From Roseibacterium elongatum DSM 19469 (lineage in GTDB: Bacteria; Pseudomonadota; Alphaproteobacteria; Rhodobacterales; Rhodobacteraceae), in the NCBI RefSeq assembly GCF_000590925.1, contig NZ_CP004372.1, positions 1,903,001 through 1,967,000 on the forward strand: 64,000 bases of DNA. Reading direction: 5' to 3'. The translations under genes and the position numbers were made by a program. Below are positions 34,041-42,929 of the stretch, piece after piece. Numbering within the stretch: position 1 is the first letter of the stretch; each line of letters starts with the position of its first letter. Under the pieces are notes generated by a model. It had not been told where the DNA came from. It did no database searches and saw only the letters and a list, made by a program, of their open reading frames with translations.

Positions 34041-34508
34041 TCAGCCCTCCCGCCGCAGCGCGTCGGCGGCGGTGTGGATCGCCGCGCGGATGCGCGGGTA
34101 GGTGCCGCAGCGGCACAGATTGCCCCACATCGCCGCGTCGATGTCGTCATCGCTGGGGGCGGGGTTTTCCGCCAGAAGGGCCGCGGCCTGCATGATCTGG
34201 CCCGATTGGCAGTATCCGCATTGCGCCACGTCATGCGCGACCCAGGCCGCCTGCACGGCATGCATGGCGGCGGGTGTGCCCAACCCCTCGATCGTGGTCA
34301 CCGGGCCCCAGACATCGGCCAGGGCGATCTGGCACGAGCGGACCGCCTCGCCCTCGATCTGCACCGTGCAGGACCCGCAAGAGGATACCCCGCAACCGTA
34401 TTTCGTGCCGGTCAGGCCCAGCTCGTCGCGCAGGACCCATAACAGCGGCACATCATCCGGCAGGTCCACGGAATGTTGGGTTCCGTTCACGGTCAGGGTG
34501 GTGGGCAT
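34041..34508 (-). CDS. iorA: Two-[2Fe-2S] small subunit of molybdenum hydroxylase (isoquinoline 1-oxidoreductase alpha-like)
   Basis: A 155-residue iron-sulfur subunit. The plant-type [2Fe-2S] cluster uses Cys39, Cys44, Cys47 and Cys59 ([10 protein letters not shown], then SC). The second cluster uses Cys97, Cys100, Cys132 and Cys134 (CGYCQSGQ, then LCRCGTY). It passes electrons from the molybdopterin site of the downstream large subunit. No signal peptide is present, so it would be exported by hitch-hiking on the Tat signal of its partner. A promoter with an inverted-repeat operator lies at 34540-34563. Confidence 0.93.
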   Translation of the reverse strand: MPTTLTVNGTQHSVDLPDDVPLLWVLRDELGLTGTKYGCGVSSCGSCTVQIEGEAVRSCQIALADVWGPVTTIEGLGTPAAMHAVQAAWVAHDVAQCGYCQSGQIMQAAALLAENPAPSDDDIDAAMWGNLCRCGTYPRIRAAIHTAADALRREG

Positions 34509-34539
34509 TGCGGGCTCCTTGGTCGGTCGGTTGCGCGCG

Positions 34540-34563
34540 GTCATGGTGAATATAGACCATGAC
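34540..34563 (-). promoter_or_regulatory. iorA promoter with operator-like inverted repeat
   Basis: GTCATGGT (34540-34547) and ACCATGAC (34556-34563) form a perfect 8-bp inverted repeat. The 8-base spacer holds, on the minus strand, the -10-like hexamer TATATT (34549-34554), 41 bp before the iorA start. A regulator bound here would cover the promoter. No regulator gene is adjacent. Confidence 0.6.
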
Positions 34564-34675
34564 GCGGGTATGTCGCGCGGGGTCTTGCGGGATACCGCGC
34601 GACAGGGCGCCCCCCGGATGTGCAGCGCCGGGCGCGATGGCCCGGCGGTGGTCCGTCTCGTGGTGGGCGGTGCCC

Positions 34676-35658
34676 TCAGCGGCCCCGAATACGCGGGTCG
34701 AGCGCATCGCGCAGGCCATCGCCGATATAGTTCACGCTGAGAACGGTCAGCGAGATGGCAAGGCCCGGCCAGATCACCCGCTCGGGGTTTTGCTGAAGCC
34801 AGTCGGTGGCATCGAACAGCAGCCGCCCCCAGGTCGGGAAATCGGACGGAAACCCGAGGCCGAGGAAGGACAGCGCGCTTTCGGTGATGATGGCATTGGC
34901 GATCCCCAGCGTGGCCGAGACCATGATCGGCGACATGACGTTGGGCAGGATGTGGCGCAGGATCATCCGGTGCGACGTTGTGCCGATCGATTTCGCCGCC
35001 AGGACGAATTCGCGTTCCTTCAGCGCCAGAACGTCGCCGCGCACCACGCGCGCGGTCTGCATCCAGCTGGTGATGCCGATCACGAAGACGATCAGGATGA
35101 AGATCCCCCCCTCGGGCCCGAAGGCCGCTCGCAACTGGTCGCGGAACAGCATGATGATGACCAGCAGAAGCGGCAGCAGCGGCAGGGCCAGAAACAGGTC
35201 GGTCAGGCGCATCAGCGGTCCGTCGAGTTTCTTGAAATAGCCGGCCAACACGCCGATCAGCGTGCCCAGAAGCAACGCCAGCAGCATCGCGGTCAGGCCC
35301 ACGGCGATCGAGGTCTGCCCCCCCCACTCATCCGCGCCATCGTGTCCCGCCCCAGTTGGTCGGCCCCCATCGGGTGCGCCAGGCTGGGGCCGGTATTGCG
35401 CGACCGGATGTCGATATATTGCGGATCGACGGTCCAGATCAGCGGACCGACGAAGACGAAGAGCAGCGCAAAGATGAAAAAGCCCAGACCGAACATCGCG
35501 CCCTTGTGGGTCTTGAACTGGTCCCAGACGTCCCACCACTGGTTGCGCGGCGGGGTGTGGGCCTCGAAATCCATGACCGGGGCGGCGCCGGCCGGCGTGG
35601 CGCCGGCGGTCTGCAGGGGCTGGTTCGGGCGGTTGGCGGGATCTTGGAGATCAGTCAT
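34676..35658 (-). pseudogene. oppC: Oligopeptide ABC transporter permease OppC, interrupted by a frameshift in a G run
   Basis: The second inner-membrane permease of the peptide transporter. The N-terminal part (MTDLQDPANRP... with one membrane helix, LGFFIFALLFVFVGPLIW) runs to [12 protein letters not shown]. The rest ([22 protein letters not shown], the EAA loop [30 protein letters not shown], several helices) is in another frame. The break is at a run of eight C on the plus strand (35319-35326); nine would restore one reading frame of about 327 residues with family-length spacing. The start overlaps the oppB stop by eight bases. Likely an indel error or a slippage mutation. Confidence 0.85.
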
Positions 35659-36661
35659 AGCGGATCCTCGGGTCGAGAATGCCGTAAAGGATGTCGGCAA
35701 GAAGATTGAACAGCACGATCAGGATCGCGAAGATGAAGCTGACGGTCTGCACCACCGGCACGTCGCCCCCCTGGATCGCGATGATCAGGAGCTGGCCGAT
35801 GCCGTTCACCTTGAAGACCTGTTCGGTGATGATGGCACCGCCGAAGACGGCCGGGATGTTCAGCGCGATCACGGTGATGACCGGGATCATCGAGTTGCGC
35901 AGAACATGCACCAGGACCACCACCTTTTCGGTCAGGCCCTTGGCGCGGGCGGTGCGCACATAGTCCTGGTTCAGGTTGTCCAGCATCGAGGCGCGCATGT
36001 AGCGGCTGATCTGGCTGGCATTGAACAGGCCCAGCACCATCACCGGCATGATGATCTGCTTGAGCTGCACGATGAAGCTGTCCCAGTCCGTCACTTCGTG
36101 GGTGGTATCGTAGACGCTGGGAAACCAACCCAGGTTCACCGCGAAGATCACGATGAACAGCACCCCGGTGAAGAAGGTCGGGACCGAGAAGCCGACCATC
36201 GAGATGAAGGTACCGACCTGATCGAAGACCGAATACTGGCGATAGGCCGAGATGATCCCCAGCGGCAGGGCGATCAGGATCCCGACGATATACGAGGTGC
36301 CCACCACCCACAGGGTCTGCGGCATGCGCTGGACGATCAGGTCCATCACCGGGCTGCGGGTCTGGTAGCTGATGATGCGGGTCCCGTCCTCGGGCGCCAG
36401 CGACGTGCCCAGCCAGCCGTCGATCAGATGCAGGGGCTCGTCCCACATCATCAGTTTCAGCCACTTGAAATACTGAACGAAGATGGGGTCGTTCACGCCG
36501 AGGCTTTCGCGGATCTGTTCGCGCACCTCTGGCGGGATCGTCAGCGGCAGACCCGCCGTCGGGTCCGAGGGGGACAGCTTCACGATCAGGAAGATGATGA
36601 AACTGATGAACAGAAGCGTCGGAATCGCCGTGAGCAATCGACGGATGGTAAATGTCAGCAT
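35651..36661 (-). CDS. oppB: Oligopeptide ABC transporter permease OppB
   Basis: A 336-residue inner-membrane permease with an N-terminal helix (RRLLTAIPTLLFISFIIFLIVKLSP) and five further helices. The permease EAA loop is near the expected site (QDYVRTARAKGLTEKVVVLVHVLRNSMIPVITV). The periplasmic insert between helix 1 and 2 (about 30-110) is typical of OppB. It overlaps oppC by eight bases and follows oppA across a 102-bp gap with a hairpin, so oppABC form one minus-strand operon. Confidence 0.93.
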   Translation of the reverse strand: MLTFTIRRLLTAIPTLLFISFIIFLIVKLSPSDPTAGLPLTIPPEVREQIRESLGVNDPIFVQYFKWLKLMMWDEPLHLIDGWLGTSLAPEDGTRIISYQTRSPVMDLIVQRMPQTLWVVGTSYIVGILIALPLGIISAYRQYSVFDQVGTFISMVGFSVPTFFTGVLFIVIFAVNLGWFPSVYDTTHEVTDWDSFIVQLKQIIMPVMVLGLFNASQISRYMRASMLDNLNQDYVRTARAKGLTEKVVVLVHVLRNSMIPVITVIALNIPAVFGGAIITEQVFKVNGIGQLLIIAIQGGDVPVVQTVSFIFAILIVLFNLLADILYGILDPRIRYD

Positions 36662-36711
36662 GGGCCAACGCCTCGGGTCATGAGTTCGTCTTTCGGGGGG
36701 AGGGGTGGGGA

Positions 36712-36743
36712 GGCCCGCGCGGGCAAAAGGGCGCGCGCGGGCC
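36712..36743 (-). other. GC-rich hairpin between oppA and oppB
   Basis: GGCCCGCGC (36712-36720) pairs perfectly with GCGCGGGCC (36735-36743) around a 14-base loop, 21 bp after the oppA stop and without a T tract. Such hairpins commonly stabilise the upstream message so that the binding protein is made in excess over the permeases. Confidence 0.55.
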
Positions 36744-36763
36744 GGTGTCGTCGGATCAGGCGA

Positions 36764-38482
36764 TCACTCTTCGGTGCGATACCAGTCCATGATGTTCCAC
36801 AGCTCGCTGTCCCAGTCGGACATGCGGATGCCGTCCAGCGTGTTGGCATGGGCCGACACGCCGCCGCGGTGGATCAGCGGAATGATCGAGTAGGACTGCA
36901 CCAGCATGTCGTTCTGCGCCATGGCGATGCGGCCACGCTCGGCCAGGTCGGCGGTCATGGCCATCTCGGCGATCAGGGCATCATACTCTTCCGAGCAGAA
37001 GCGCTGGATGTTCGAGCCCTGCCACTGGGTGTCGGGGCCCGGGATCTCGTCGCAGGCCCAGTTGGCCATGTAGGCCTGCGGGTCCACACCGGCGAAGTTG
37101 TTGGTGTACATCTCGACGTCGGCATAGAACTTCTGGAAGGTGTCGGGCGACGCCGGATCCCCGCCGAAGAAGACCGACGCATCGATGTTGCGCAGCTCGG
37201 CATCGATGCCGATTTCCGCCCACCACTGCTTGACCAGGGCCTGCGTGTCCTGACGGACGGCATTGGTCGAGGTCTGGTAGAGCACGCGCAGCGGCGTGCC
37301 TTCGTACTCGCGGATGCCGTCGCCGTCGGTGTCGACGATGCCGGCCTCGTCGAGCAGCGCGTTCGCGCCGTCGATGTCCTGCACGAGGCAGCCGTCATTG
37401 GCGGTCGAGGCATAGGCCTCGGGCGCGGGCAGCACGTTGCAGGTGGGCTGACCACCGGCCCCGTAGCCGATCTCGACCAGCAGGCCACGGTCGATGGCCA
37501 TCGACATGGCCTGACCGATGACCGGGTTGGTCAGGAACGGATGCGGCCCGGCCTCGGCGGTCGAGCGGACGTCGCCCAGTGCCGGATCGGGGTTGAACTG
37601 GTTCATGTGCAGACGCTCGACCGAGGTGCCGAAGGCGGTCACGACCGTGCCGTTGCCCTGGGCTTCCATCTCGGACAGGATCGTCGGGTCGATCTGCAGG
37701 TTCCACGCATAGTCGAACTCGCCCGTTTCCAGAACCGAGCGCGCCGCCGCGGTGGCGTCACCGCCGCCCTTGAAGGTCACGGAGGCGAAGTAGGGGCGAT
37801 CGGGGAAGCGGAAATTCTCGTTCGCCACGAATTCGATCACGTCGTTGGGGCGGAAATCCGTCACCACGAAGGGGCCGGTGCCGATCGGGCCGAAGTTGGC
37901 CTCGGTGCATTCGGGGGCGCGGGCGCCGAGGCAGTCGGCGAATTGCGCGGCCTGGATCACCGGGCTCTCGGAGCCGACGAAGGCGGTGTAGGGAAAGGGC
38001 GTGGCCTCGGCGAAGTTCACGCGCACGGTGCTGTCATCGACCGCTTCGACGCTGTCCACACCGGCAAAATAGCTGGCCTGTGCGCAGCCGCCCTCGGGAT
38101 GGGTGCAGTATTCCCAGGTGAACACGAAATCGGCCGCGGTCAGCGGCGTGCCATCCGACCAGGTGATTCCCTCGGAGATGGTCCAGGTGATCGAGGTCAG
38201 GTCCTCGGCCACGCCGCCGTTCTCGACTGTGGGGATGCTTTCGGCCAGCCACGGCACCATCGTGCCGGTGTCGTCGAAGCGCGCCATGGATTCCAGAACC
38301 AGCGAGGCCGACTCGACCTCTTTCGTGCCGCCCGAGAGATAGGGGTTCAGCGTCGAGGGCGCCTGCCAGTAGATGATGTTGAGATGGCCCGAAGAGCCGC
38401 GCTCGGCGCCCTCCTGTGCCGTGGCCGCAAGCGGGATCAGCATCGCTGCCGCGGCTCCCATGAGAATCGCTGTTCGTTTCAT
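36764..38482 (-). CDS. oppA: Peptide ABC transporter solute-binding protein
   Basis: A 572-residue periplasmic binding protein of family 5. The Sec signal MKRTAILMGAAAAMLIPLAATAQ is clear. The mature protein shows family elements (LNIIYWQAPSTLNPYLSGGT, GTMVPWLAES, ITWSDGTPLTAADFVFTWEYC, GTGPFVVTDFRPNDVIEF). ATG 38482 has GAGAGAGAC upstream. An earlier in-frame ATG at 38497 would only lengthen the signal. It is the first gene of oppABC and faces the oppDF fusion gene across 271 bp. Ligands are probably peptides, perhaps N-acylated, given the downstream M20 enzymes. Confidence 0.93.
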   Translation of the reverse strand: MKRTAILMGAAAAMLIPLAATAQEGAERGSSGHLNIIYWQAPSTLNPYLSGGTKEVESASLVLESMARFDDTGTMVPWLAESIPTVENGGVAEDLTSITWTISEGITWSDGTPLTAADFVFTWEYCTHPEGGCAQASYFAGVDSVEAVDDSTVRVNFAEATPFPYTAFVGSESPVIQAAQFADCLGARAPECTEANFGPIGTGPFVVTDFRPNDVIEFVANENFRFPDRPYFASVTFKGGGDATAAARSVLETGEFDYAWNLQIDPTILSEMEAQGNGTVVTAFGTSVERLHMNQFNPDPALGDVRSTAEAGPHPFLTNPVIGQAMSMAIDRGLLVEIGYGAGGQPTCNVLPAPEAYASTANDGCLVQDIDGANALLDEAGIVDTDGDGIREYEGTPLRVLYQTSTNAVRQDTQALVKQWWAEIGIDAELRNIDASVFFGGDPASPDTFQKFYADVEMYTNNFAGVDPQAYMANWACDEIPGPDTQWQGSNIQRFCSEEYDALIAEMAMTADLAERGRIAMAQNDMLVQSYSIIPLIHRGGVSAHANTLDGIRMSDWDSELWNIMDWYRTEE

Positions 38483-38693
38483 TTGTGTCTCTCTCACTCC
38501 TTGTTGGTTCGCTCAGAGCCTCGTTGAGCTTGTGCCGCCTTGTCCGACGGTCTGCGCGAAGGTTGGACGGACCCCGCCCCGACGCAAGTCGCGCCAGGCC
38601 GAACCGTCCGATCCCCGCATGGTTCGCGCAACTTCCTCAAAAAGCAAGCCTAGTGCCGTTGCGGAATGCGCAAGTTTTGGGCGGTCGCAGCAT

Positions 38694-38721
38694 TTGACAG
38701 CAGATGGACCCCGCAATTACC
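38694..38721 (+). promoter_or_regulatory. Candidate promoter of the oppDF - M20 unit
   Basis: A consensus TTGACA at 38694-38699 is followed 16 bp later by ATTACC (38716-38721), a weak -10. It lies 33 bp before oppDF in the 271-bp divergent gap with oppA. The rest of that gap shows no clear operator. Confidence 0.45.
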
Positions 38722-38753
38722 GTCACCCTCGTCCTGACTGGAGCGACTCCCCC

Positions 38754-40574
38754 ATGCTTGATCACCCCATCGCGCAGGTGCGCAACCTTCGTGTCGAGTT
38801 TGAAACGCGCAACGGCACCGTCGTCGGGGTGGAGGACGTCAGCTTCGAGATCGCCGCCGGCGAGACGGTGTGCATCGTCGGCGAAAGCGGATCGGGCAAA
38901 TCGGTCTCGTCGCTGTCGCTGATGCGACTGGTCGAGTTCGGCGGGGGCGAAATCACCGGCGGCGAACTGATCTTCGACCGCAAGGACGGAACCCCCATCG
39001 ACCTGGCCAAGCAGCCCGTAGGCGCAATGGGCGAGATCCGCGGCAACGATATCGGGATGATCTTTCAGGAGCCGATGACGGCGCTGAACCCCGTCTTCAC
39101 CATCGAGCGGCAATTGACCGAGGGTCTGTTGCGCCACAAGAACATGTCGAAAGAGGCCGCGCGCCAACGGGCGCTGGAGCTGATGAAACAGGTTCGCATC
39201 CCCGAACCCGAACGCCGCCTCAAGCAGTATCCGCACGAATTGTCAGGGGGCATGCGCCAGCGTGTCGTCATCGCCATCGCCCTGGCCTGCGAGCCCAAGA
39301 TCCTGATCGCGGATGAGCCGACAACCGCGCTGGACGTGACCATCCAGGCCGAAATCCTGAGCCTGATCAACAGGCTGAAGGAGGAGACCGGCACATCGGT
39401 CATGTTCATCACCCATGACATGGCCGTGGTCGCGCAAATGGCCGACAGGGTCGTCGTCATGTATCGCGGTCACAAGGTCGAGGAAGGCCCGGTCGATCAG
39501 ATCTTCAACAACCCGCAGCACGATTACACCAAGGCGCTTTTGGCGGCGGTGCCCAAGCTGGGCGAGATGCGCGGCAAGACCCTGCCCGAGCCGATGAAGC
39601 TGGTGGGCCGCGACGGCACCGGCGGCGGGCCGATCGCCGGCACCGAAAAGGTGCTGCTGAAGGTCGAAAACCTGGTCACGCGGTTTCCGGTCAAGGGGGG
39701 CTTTTTCCGCCGGACGATCGCCAACGTCCACGCGGTCGAAGACGTGTCGCTGACGCTGAACGCCGGGCGTACGCTCAGCCTGGTGGGCGAATCGGGCTGT
39801 GGCAAGTCGACCTGCGGGCGGTCGATTTTGCGCCTGGTCGAGCCGCTGTCGGGCAAAGTCGAACTCGACGGCAAGGACATCATGGCCTTGAGCCACCGCG
39901 ACCTGCAAAAGGCGCGGCTGGACATGCAGATGATCTTTCAGGACCCATTCGCATCGCTGAACCCGCAGATGCGGCTGGGCGTGCAGGTGGCCGAACCGCT
40001 GATCAACTACGGCGTCGGCAATGCGCAGGAGCGCACGGATCGGGTGGCCCAACTGTTCGATCGGGTGCGCCTGCCACGGGATTTCATGCGCCGCTACCCG
40101 CACGAGTTGTCCGGCGGCCAGCGCCAGCGCGTCGCCATCGCGCGCGCCCTGGCGCTGAACCCCAAGCTGATCATCGCCGACGAGGCGGTCAGCGCGCTGG
40201 ACGTGTCGGTGCAGGCCGAGGTGCTGAACCTGATGATGGAATTGCAGCAGGAACTGGGGCTGTCCTATCTGTTCATCTCGCATGACATGGCGGTGGTCGA
40301 ACGGGTCAGCCACGATGTCGGCGTGATGTATCTGGGCCGTGTGGTCGAGATCGGGCCACGACAAGCCGTGTTCGAAGACCCGCGTCATCCCTACACGCAA
40401 GCACTGCTCAAGGCGGTGCCGATCGCCGATCCGGGGATGCGCAAGCTGGCTCGGGACCTGAACTTCAAGCCGATCCCGTCGCCTGTGCATCCCGTCGGTC
40501 ACGAGCCCGAACCCTCGGTCTATACCGAGGTCGGGCCGGGCCATCATGTCCTCGTCACCGATAGCGGGTATTGA
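38754..40574 (+). CDS. oppDF: Fused OppD-OppF dipeptide/oligopeptide ABC transporter ATPase
   Basis: A 606-residue protein with two complete ABC ATPase domains, replacing separate OppD and OppF. Domain 1 has Walker A GESGSGKS (43-50), signature LSGGMRQRV and Walker B ILIADEPTTALDV. Domain 2 has Walker A GESGCGKST near 345, LSGGQRQRV, and IIADEAVSALDVSVQ, where Ala replaces the usual Pro of DEPVSALD. C-terminal OppF features follow (VHPVGHEPEP). It energises the OppBC permease encoded divergently, and the ArgE-like gene begins inside its end. Confidence 0.94.
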   Translation: MLDHPIAQVRNLRVEFETRNGTVVGVEDVSFEIAAGETVCIVGESGSGKSVSSLSLMRLVEFGGGEITGGELIFDRKDGTPIDLAKQPVGAMGEIRGNDIGMIFQEPMTALNPVFTIERQLTEGLLRHKNMSKEAARQRALELMKQVRIPEPERRLKQYPHELSGGMRQRVVIAIALACEPKILIADEPTTALDVTIQAEILSLINRLKEETGTSVMFITHDMAVVAQMADRVVVMYRGHKVEEGPVDQIFNNPQHDYTKALLAAVPKLGEMRGKTLPEPMKLVGRDGTGGGPIAGTEKVLLKVENLVTRFPVKGGFFRRTIANVHAVEDVSLTLNAGRTLSLVGESGCGKSTCGRSILRLVEPLSGKVELDGKDIMALSHRDLQKARLDMQMIFQDPFASLNPQMRLGVQVAEPLINYGVGNAQERTDRVAQLFDRVRLPRDFMRRYPHELSGGQRQRVAIARALALNPKLIIADEAVSALDVSVQAEVLNLMMELQQELGLSYLFISHDMAVVERVSHDVGVMYLGRVVEIGPRQAVFEDPRHPYTQALLKAVPIADPGMRKLARDLNFKPIPSPVHPVGHEPEPSVYTEVGPGHHVLVTDSGY

Positions 40575-41733
40575 AACCGTGGCACGCACGCTTGGCGCAC
40601 GCGCTCTTCTCGACCGGCTCGTGTCGTTTCCCACGGTCTCTCGCGACAGCAATCTCGACCTGGTGGACTGGGTCGAGGCGTATCTGAACGACCACGGCAT
40701 CACGTGCTGCCGCGATTATGACGCGACCGGGCGCAAGGCCAGCCTCTATGCCCATGTCGGCCCCGAGGTCGAGGGCGGCGTGGTGCTGTCCGGGCACACG
40801 GATGTCGTGCCGGTCGATGGTCAGGCATGGAACACCGATCCGTTCACCGTGGTGGAACGGGACGGCAAGCTGTTCGGGCGCGGCTGTTGCGACATGAAGG
40901 GGTTCGATGCCCTGGCGATCTGGGCCACGGTCGAGGCCGCGCGGCGCGGGGTGTCGCGGCCGCTGCAACTGTGCCTGTCGCGTGACGAGGAGGTCGGCTG
41001 CATCGGCGCCCCGCCGATGATCGCGCATATGGCAACCCGACTGCCGCGCGCTGCGCTGGCCATCATCGGCGAGCCGACGAATATGGGCGTGGTCAACGGC
41101 CATAAGGGCGGCGTCGGGTTCGACCTGCATTTCCACGGCTACGAGGTGCATTCCTCGATCGCGTATAAAGGGGTCTCGGCGATCATGGAGGCCGCAAGGC
41201 TGATCGATTGGGCCAATCGCGTGAACGCGGAAAACCGCGACAAGGCCGATCCCGACAGCGATTACGACCCGCCCTACACGACCCTTCATGTGGGCATGAT
41301 CGAGGGCGGCACCGCCCACAACATCACCGCCAAGGACTGCACCTTTGTCCTGTCCGCGCGCTGTGTCCCGACCGAGTCGAACGAATACTGGGAAATGCGC
41401 ATTCTGGACGAGGTGCGCCGGATCGAGGCCGGCATGCAGGCCATCCGCCCCGAGGCGCGCATCGATGTCTTGCCGAAATGGGACGTGCCCGGCCTGCGCG
41501 CCGAGGTGGACGGCCCCGCCGAGGCGCTGGTGCGCCGCATCACCGGCGAGAACGGGTCGAGCGTCGTAAGCTACGGCACCGAAGCCGGGCAATTCCAGGC
41601 AGCCGGGTATTCCGCCGTGGTCTGCGGCCCCGGTGACATCGCGCAGGCCCACCAGCCGAACGAATTCCTGACCGTCGACCAATTCAAGAAGGGCGAGGCC
41701 TTCATGGCGCGCCTTCTCGACACGCTTGCCTGA
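40546..41733 (+). CDS. argE: ArgE/DapE-type deacylase (acetylornithine deacetylase family)
   Basis: A 395-residue M20 metallopeptidase that removes N-acyl groups from amino acids; the closest family is acetylornithine deacetylase. Metal ligands: His84 and Asp86 in GHTDVVPVD, the bridging Asp116 in GCCDMKG, the catalytic Glu pair in SRDEEVGC (148-149), and a late His in IAQAHQPNE. The start is uncertain: ATG 40546 overlaps oppDF by 29 bases, while GTG 40579 gives the more family-like opening ARTLGARALLDRLVSFPTVS. Its place in an uptake operon suggests breakdown of imported N-acyl amino acids rather than arginine synthesis. Confidence 0.88.
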   Translation: MSSSPIAGIETVARTLGARALLDRLVSFPTVSRDSNLDLVDWVEAYLNDHGITCCRDYDATGRKASLYAHVGPEVEGGVVLSGHTDVVPVDGQAWNTDPFTVVERDGKLFGRGCCDMKGFDALAIWATVEAARRGVSRPLQLCLSRDEEVGCIGAPPMIAHMATRLPRAALAIIGEPTNMGVVNGHKGGVGFDLHFHGYEVHSSIAYKGVSAIMEAARLIDWANRVNAENRDKADPDSDYDPPYTTLHVGMIEGGTAHNITAKDCTFVLSARCVPTESNEYWEMRILDEVRRIEAGMQAIRPEARIDVLPKWDVPGLRAEVDGPAEALVRRITGENGSSVVSYGTEAGQFQAAGYSAVVCGPGDIAQAHQPNEFLTVDQFKKGEAFMARLLDTLA

Positions 41734-41743
41734 GGACCCCCGC

Positions 41744-42916
41744 ATGCCGATCAAGAACCGTCTCGCCGAACTGATGCCCGACATCGCCGAATGGCGGCGC
41801 GAGATCCACATGAACCCCGAGCTTCTGTTCGACCTGCCCAAGACGACGGCGTTGGTCGAAGAGAAGTTGAAAGAGTTCGGCGTGGACGAGATTCACACCG
41901 GCATCGGTCGCTCGGGCATCGTGGCGCTGATCAAGGGCAAGACCGACAGTCGCGGCTATTGCGTGGGCCTGCGCGCCGACATGGACGCTCTGCCGATGGA
42001 CGAGCACACCGGCCTGCCGCATGCCAGCCAGACACCCGGCAGGATGCATGCCTGCGGCCATGACGGGCATACCGCGATGCTGCTGGGGGCCGCCAAATAT
42101 CTGGCCGAGACCCGCAATTTCGACGGCACGGTCGCGCTGATCTTTCAGCCCGCCGAAGAGGGCGGCGGCGGCGGCGACCTGATGGTGCGCGACGGCATGA
42201 TGGAGCGCTTCGGCATCGACGAGGTCTATGGCATGCATAACGAACCCGGTCTGCCGGTGGGCGAATTCGGGGTCTCGCCGGGCCCCATCATGGCCGCGGC
42301 CGATGAATTCGAGGTCGAGATCGTGGGCAAGGGCGGCCATGCCGCGCGCCCGCATCACTGCGTCGATCCAAGCCCGGCGGCCTGCGCCACGGTCATGGCG
42401 CTGCAAACCGTGGCCAGCCGCAACGTGGACCCGATCAAGGAAGTCGTGGTCTCGGTCTGCACCATCCGCACCAGTTCCGAGGCGTTCAATGTCATCCCCT
42501 CCAAGGTGCTGATCCGGGGCACCGTCCGTACGCTGGATGAAGAGGTGCGCGATATCGCCGAGCGGCGGGTGACGCGCCTGATCCATTCCACCGCCGAGGC
42601 CTATGGCTGCGAGGCGCATCTGCGCTACGAGCGCGGCTACCCGGTCGTGGTCAACCATGACGCAAACGCCGAGATTGCCGCAGACATCGCCCGTGTGGTG
42701 GCCGGCGACGAAAAGGTGCGCTGGGGCCGCCCCCCGCGCATGGGCGGCGAGGATTTCGCCTATATGCTGAACGTCCGCCCCGGCGCCTTCATCAATGTCG
42801 GCAATGGCGATAGCGCCGGTGTTCACCACCCCGAATACGATTTCAACGACGAGGCCATCCCTTACGGATGCAGCTTTTTCGCCGAACTCGTCGAACGGCG
42901 GATGCCCGCCGCCTGA
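41744..42916 (+). CDS. M20 amidohydrolase (hippurate hydrolase/aminoacylase type), paralogue 1
   Basis: A 390-residue zinc amidohydrolase that cleaves N-acyl amino acids such as hippurate to carboxylate and amino acid. Active-site elements: HACGHDGH near 103-110 with the metal-binding Cys and His, the Glu pair in FQPAEEGG, GGHAARPH, and the last His in VHHPEYDFND. A GAGGA site precedes ATG 41744. No signal peptide, so it is cytoplasmic. It begins 10 bp after argE and is the first of three related genes, all opening with MP(I/V)KNR.AE..P.I.EWR. Substrate range probably differs between copies. Confidence 0.9.
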   Translation: MPIKNRLAELMPDIAEWRREIHMNPELLFDLPKTTALVEEKLKEFGVDEIHTGIGRSGIVALIKGKTDSRGYCVGLRADMDALPMDEHTGLPHASQTPGRMHACGHDGHTAMLLGAAKYLAETRNFDGTVALIFQPAEEGGGGGDLMVRDGMMERFGIDEVYGMHNEPGLPVGEFGVSPGPIMAAADEFEVEIVGKGGHAARPHHCVDPSPAACATVMALQTVASRNVDPIKEVVVSVCTIRTSSEAFNVIPSKVLIRGTVRTLDEEVRDIAERRVTRLIHSTAEAYGCEAHLRYERGYPVVVNHDANAEIAADIARVVAGDEKVRWGRPPRMGGEDFAYMLNVRPGAFINVGNGDSAGVHHPEYDFNDEAIPYGCSFFAELVERRMPAA

Positions 42917-42929
42917 GGAGGCCCCCGAG

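Noticed and set aside
34559..38527. A 1322-codon plus-strand open frame opposite oppABC
   Set aside because: oppA, oppB and oppC on the minus strand have signal peptide, EAA loops and membrane helices; the plus frame is His/Asp/Arg-rich noise.
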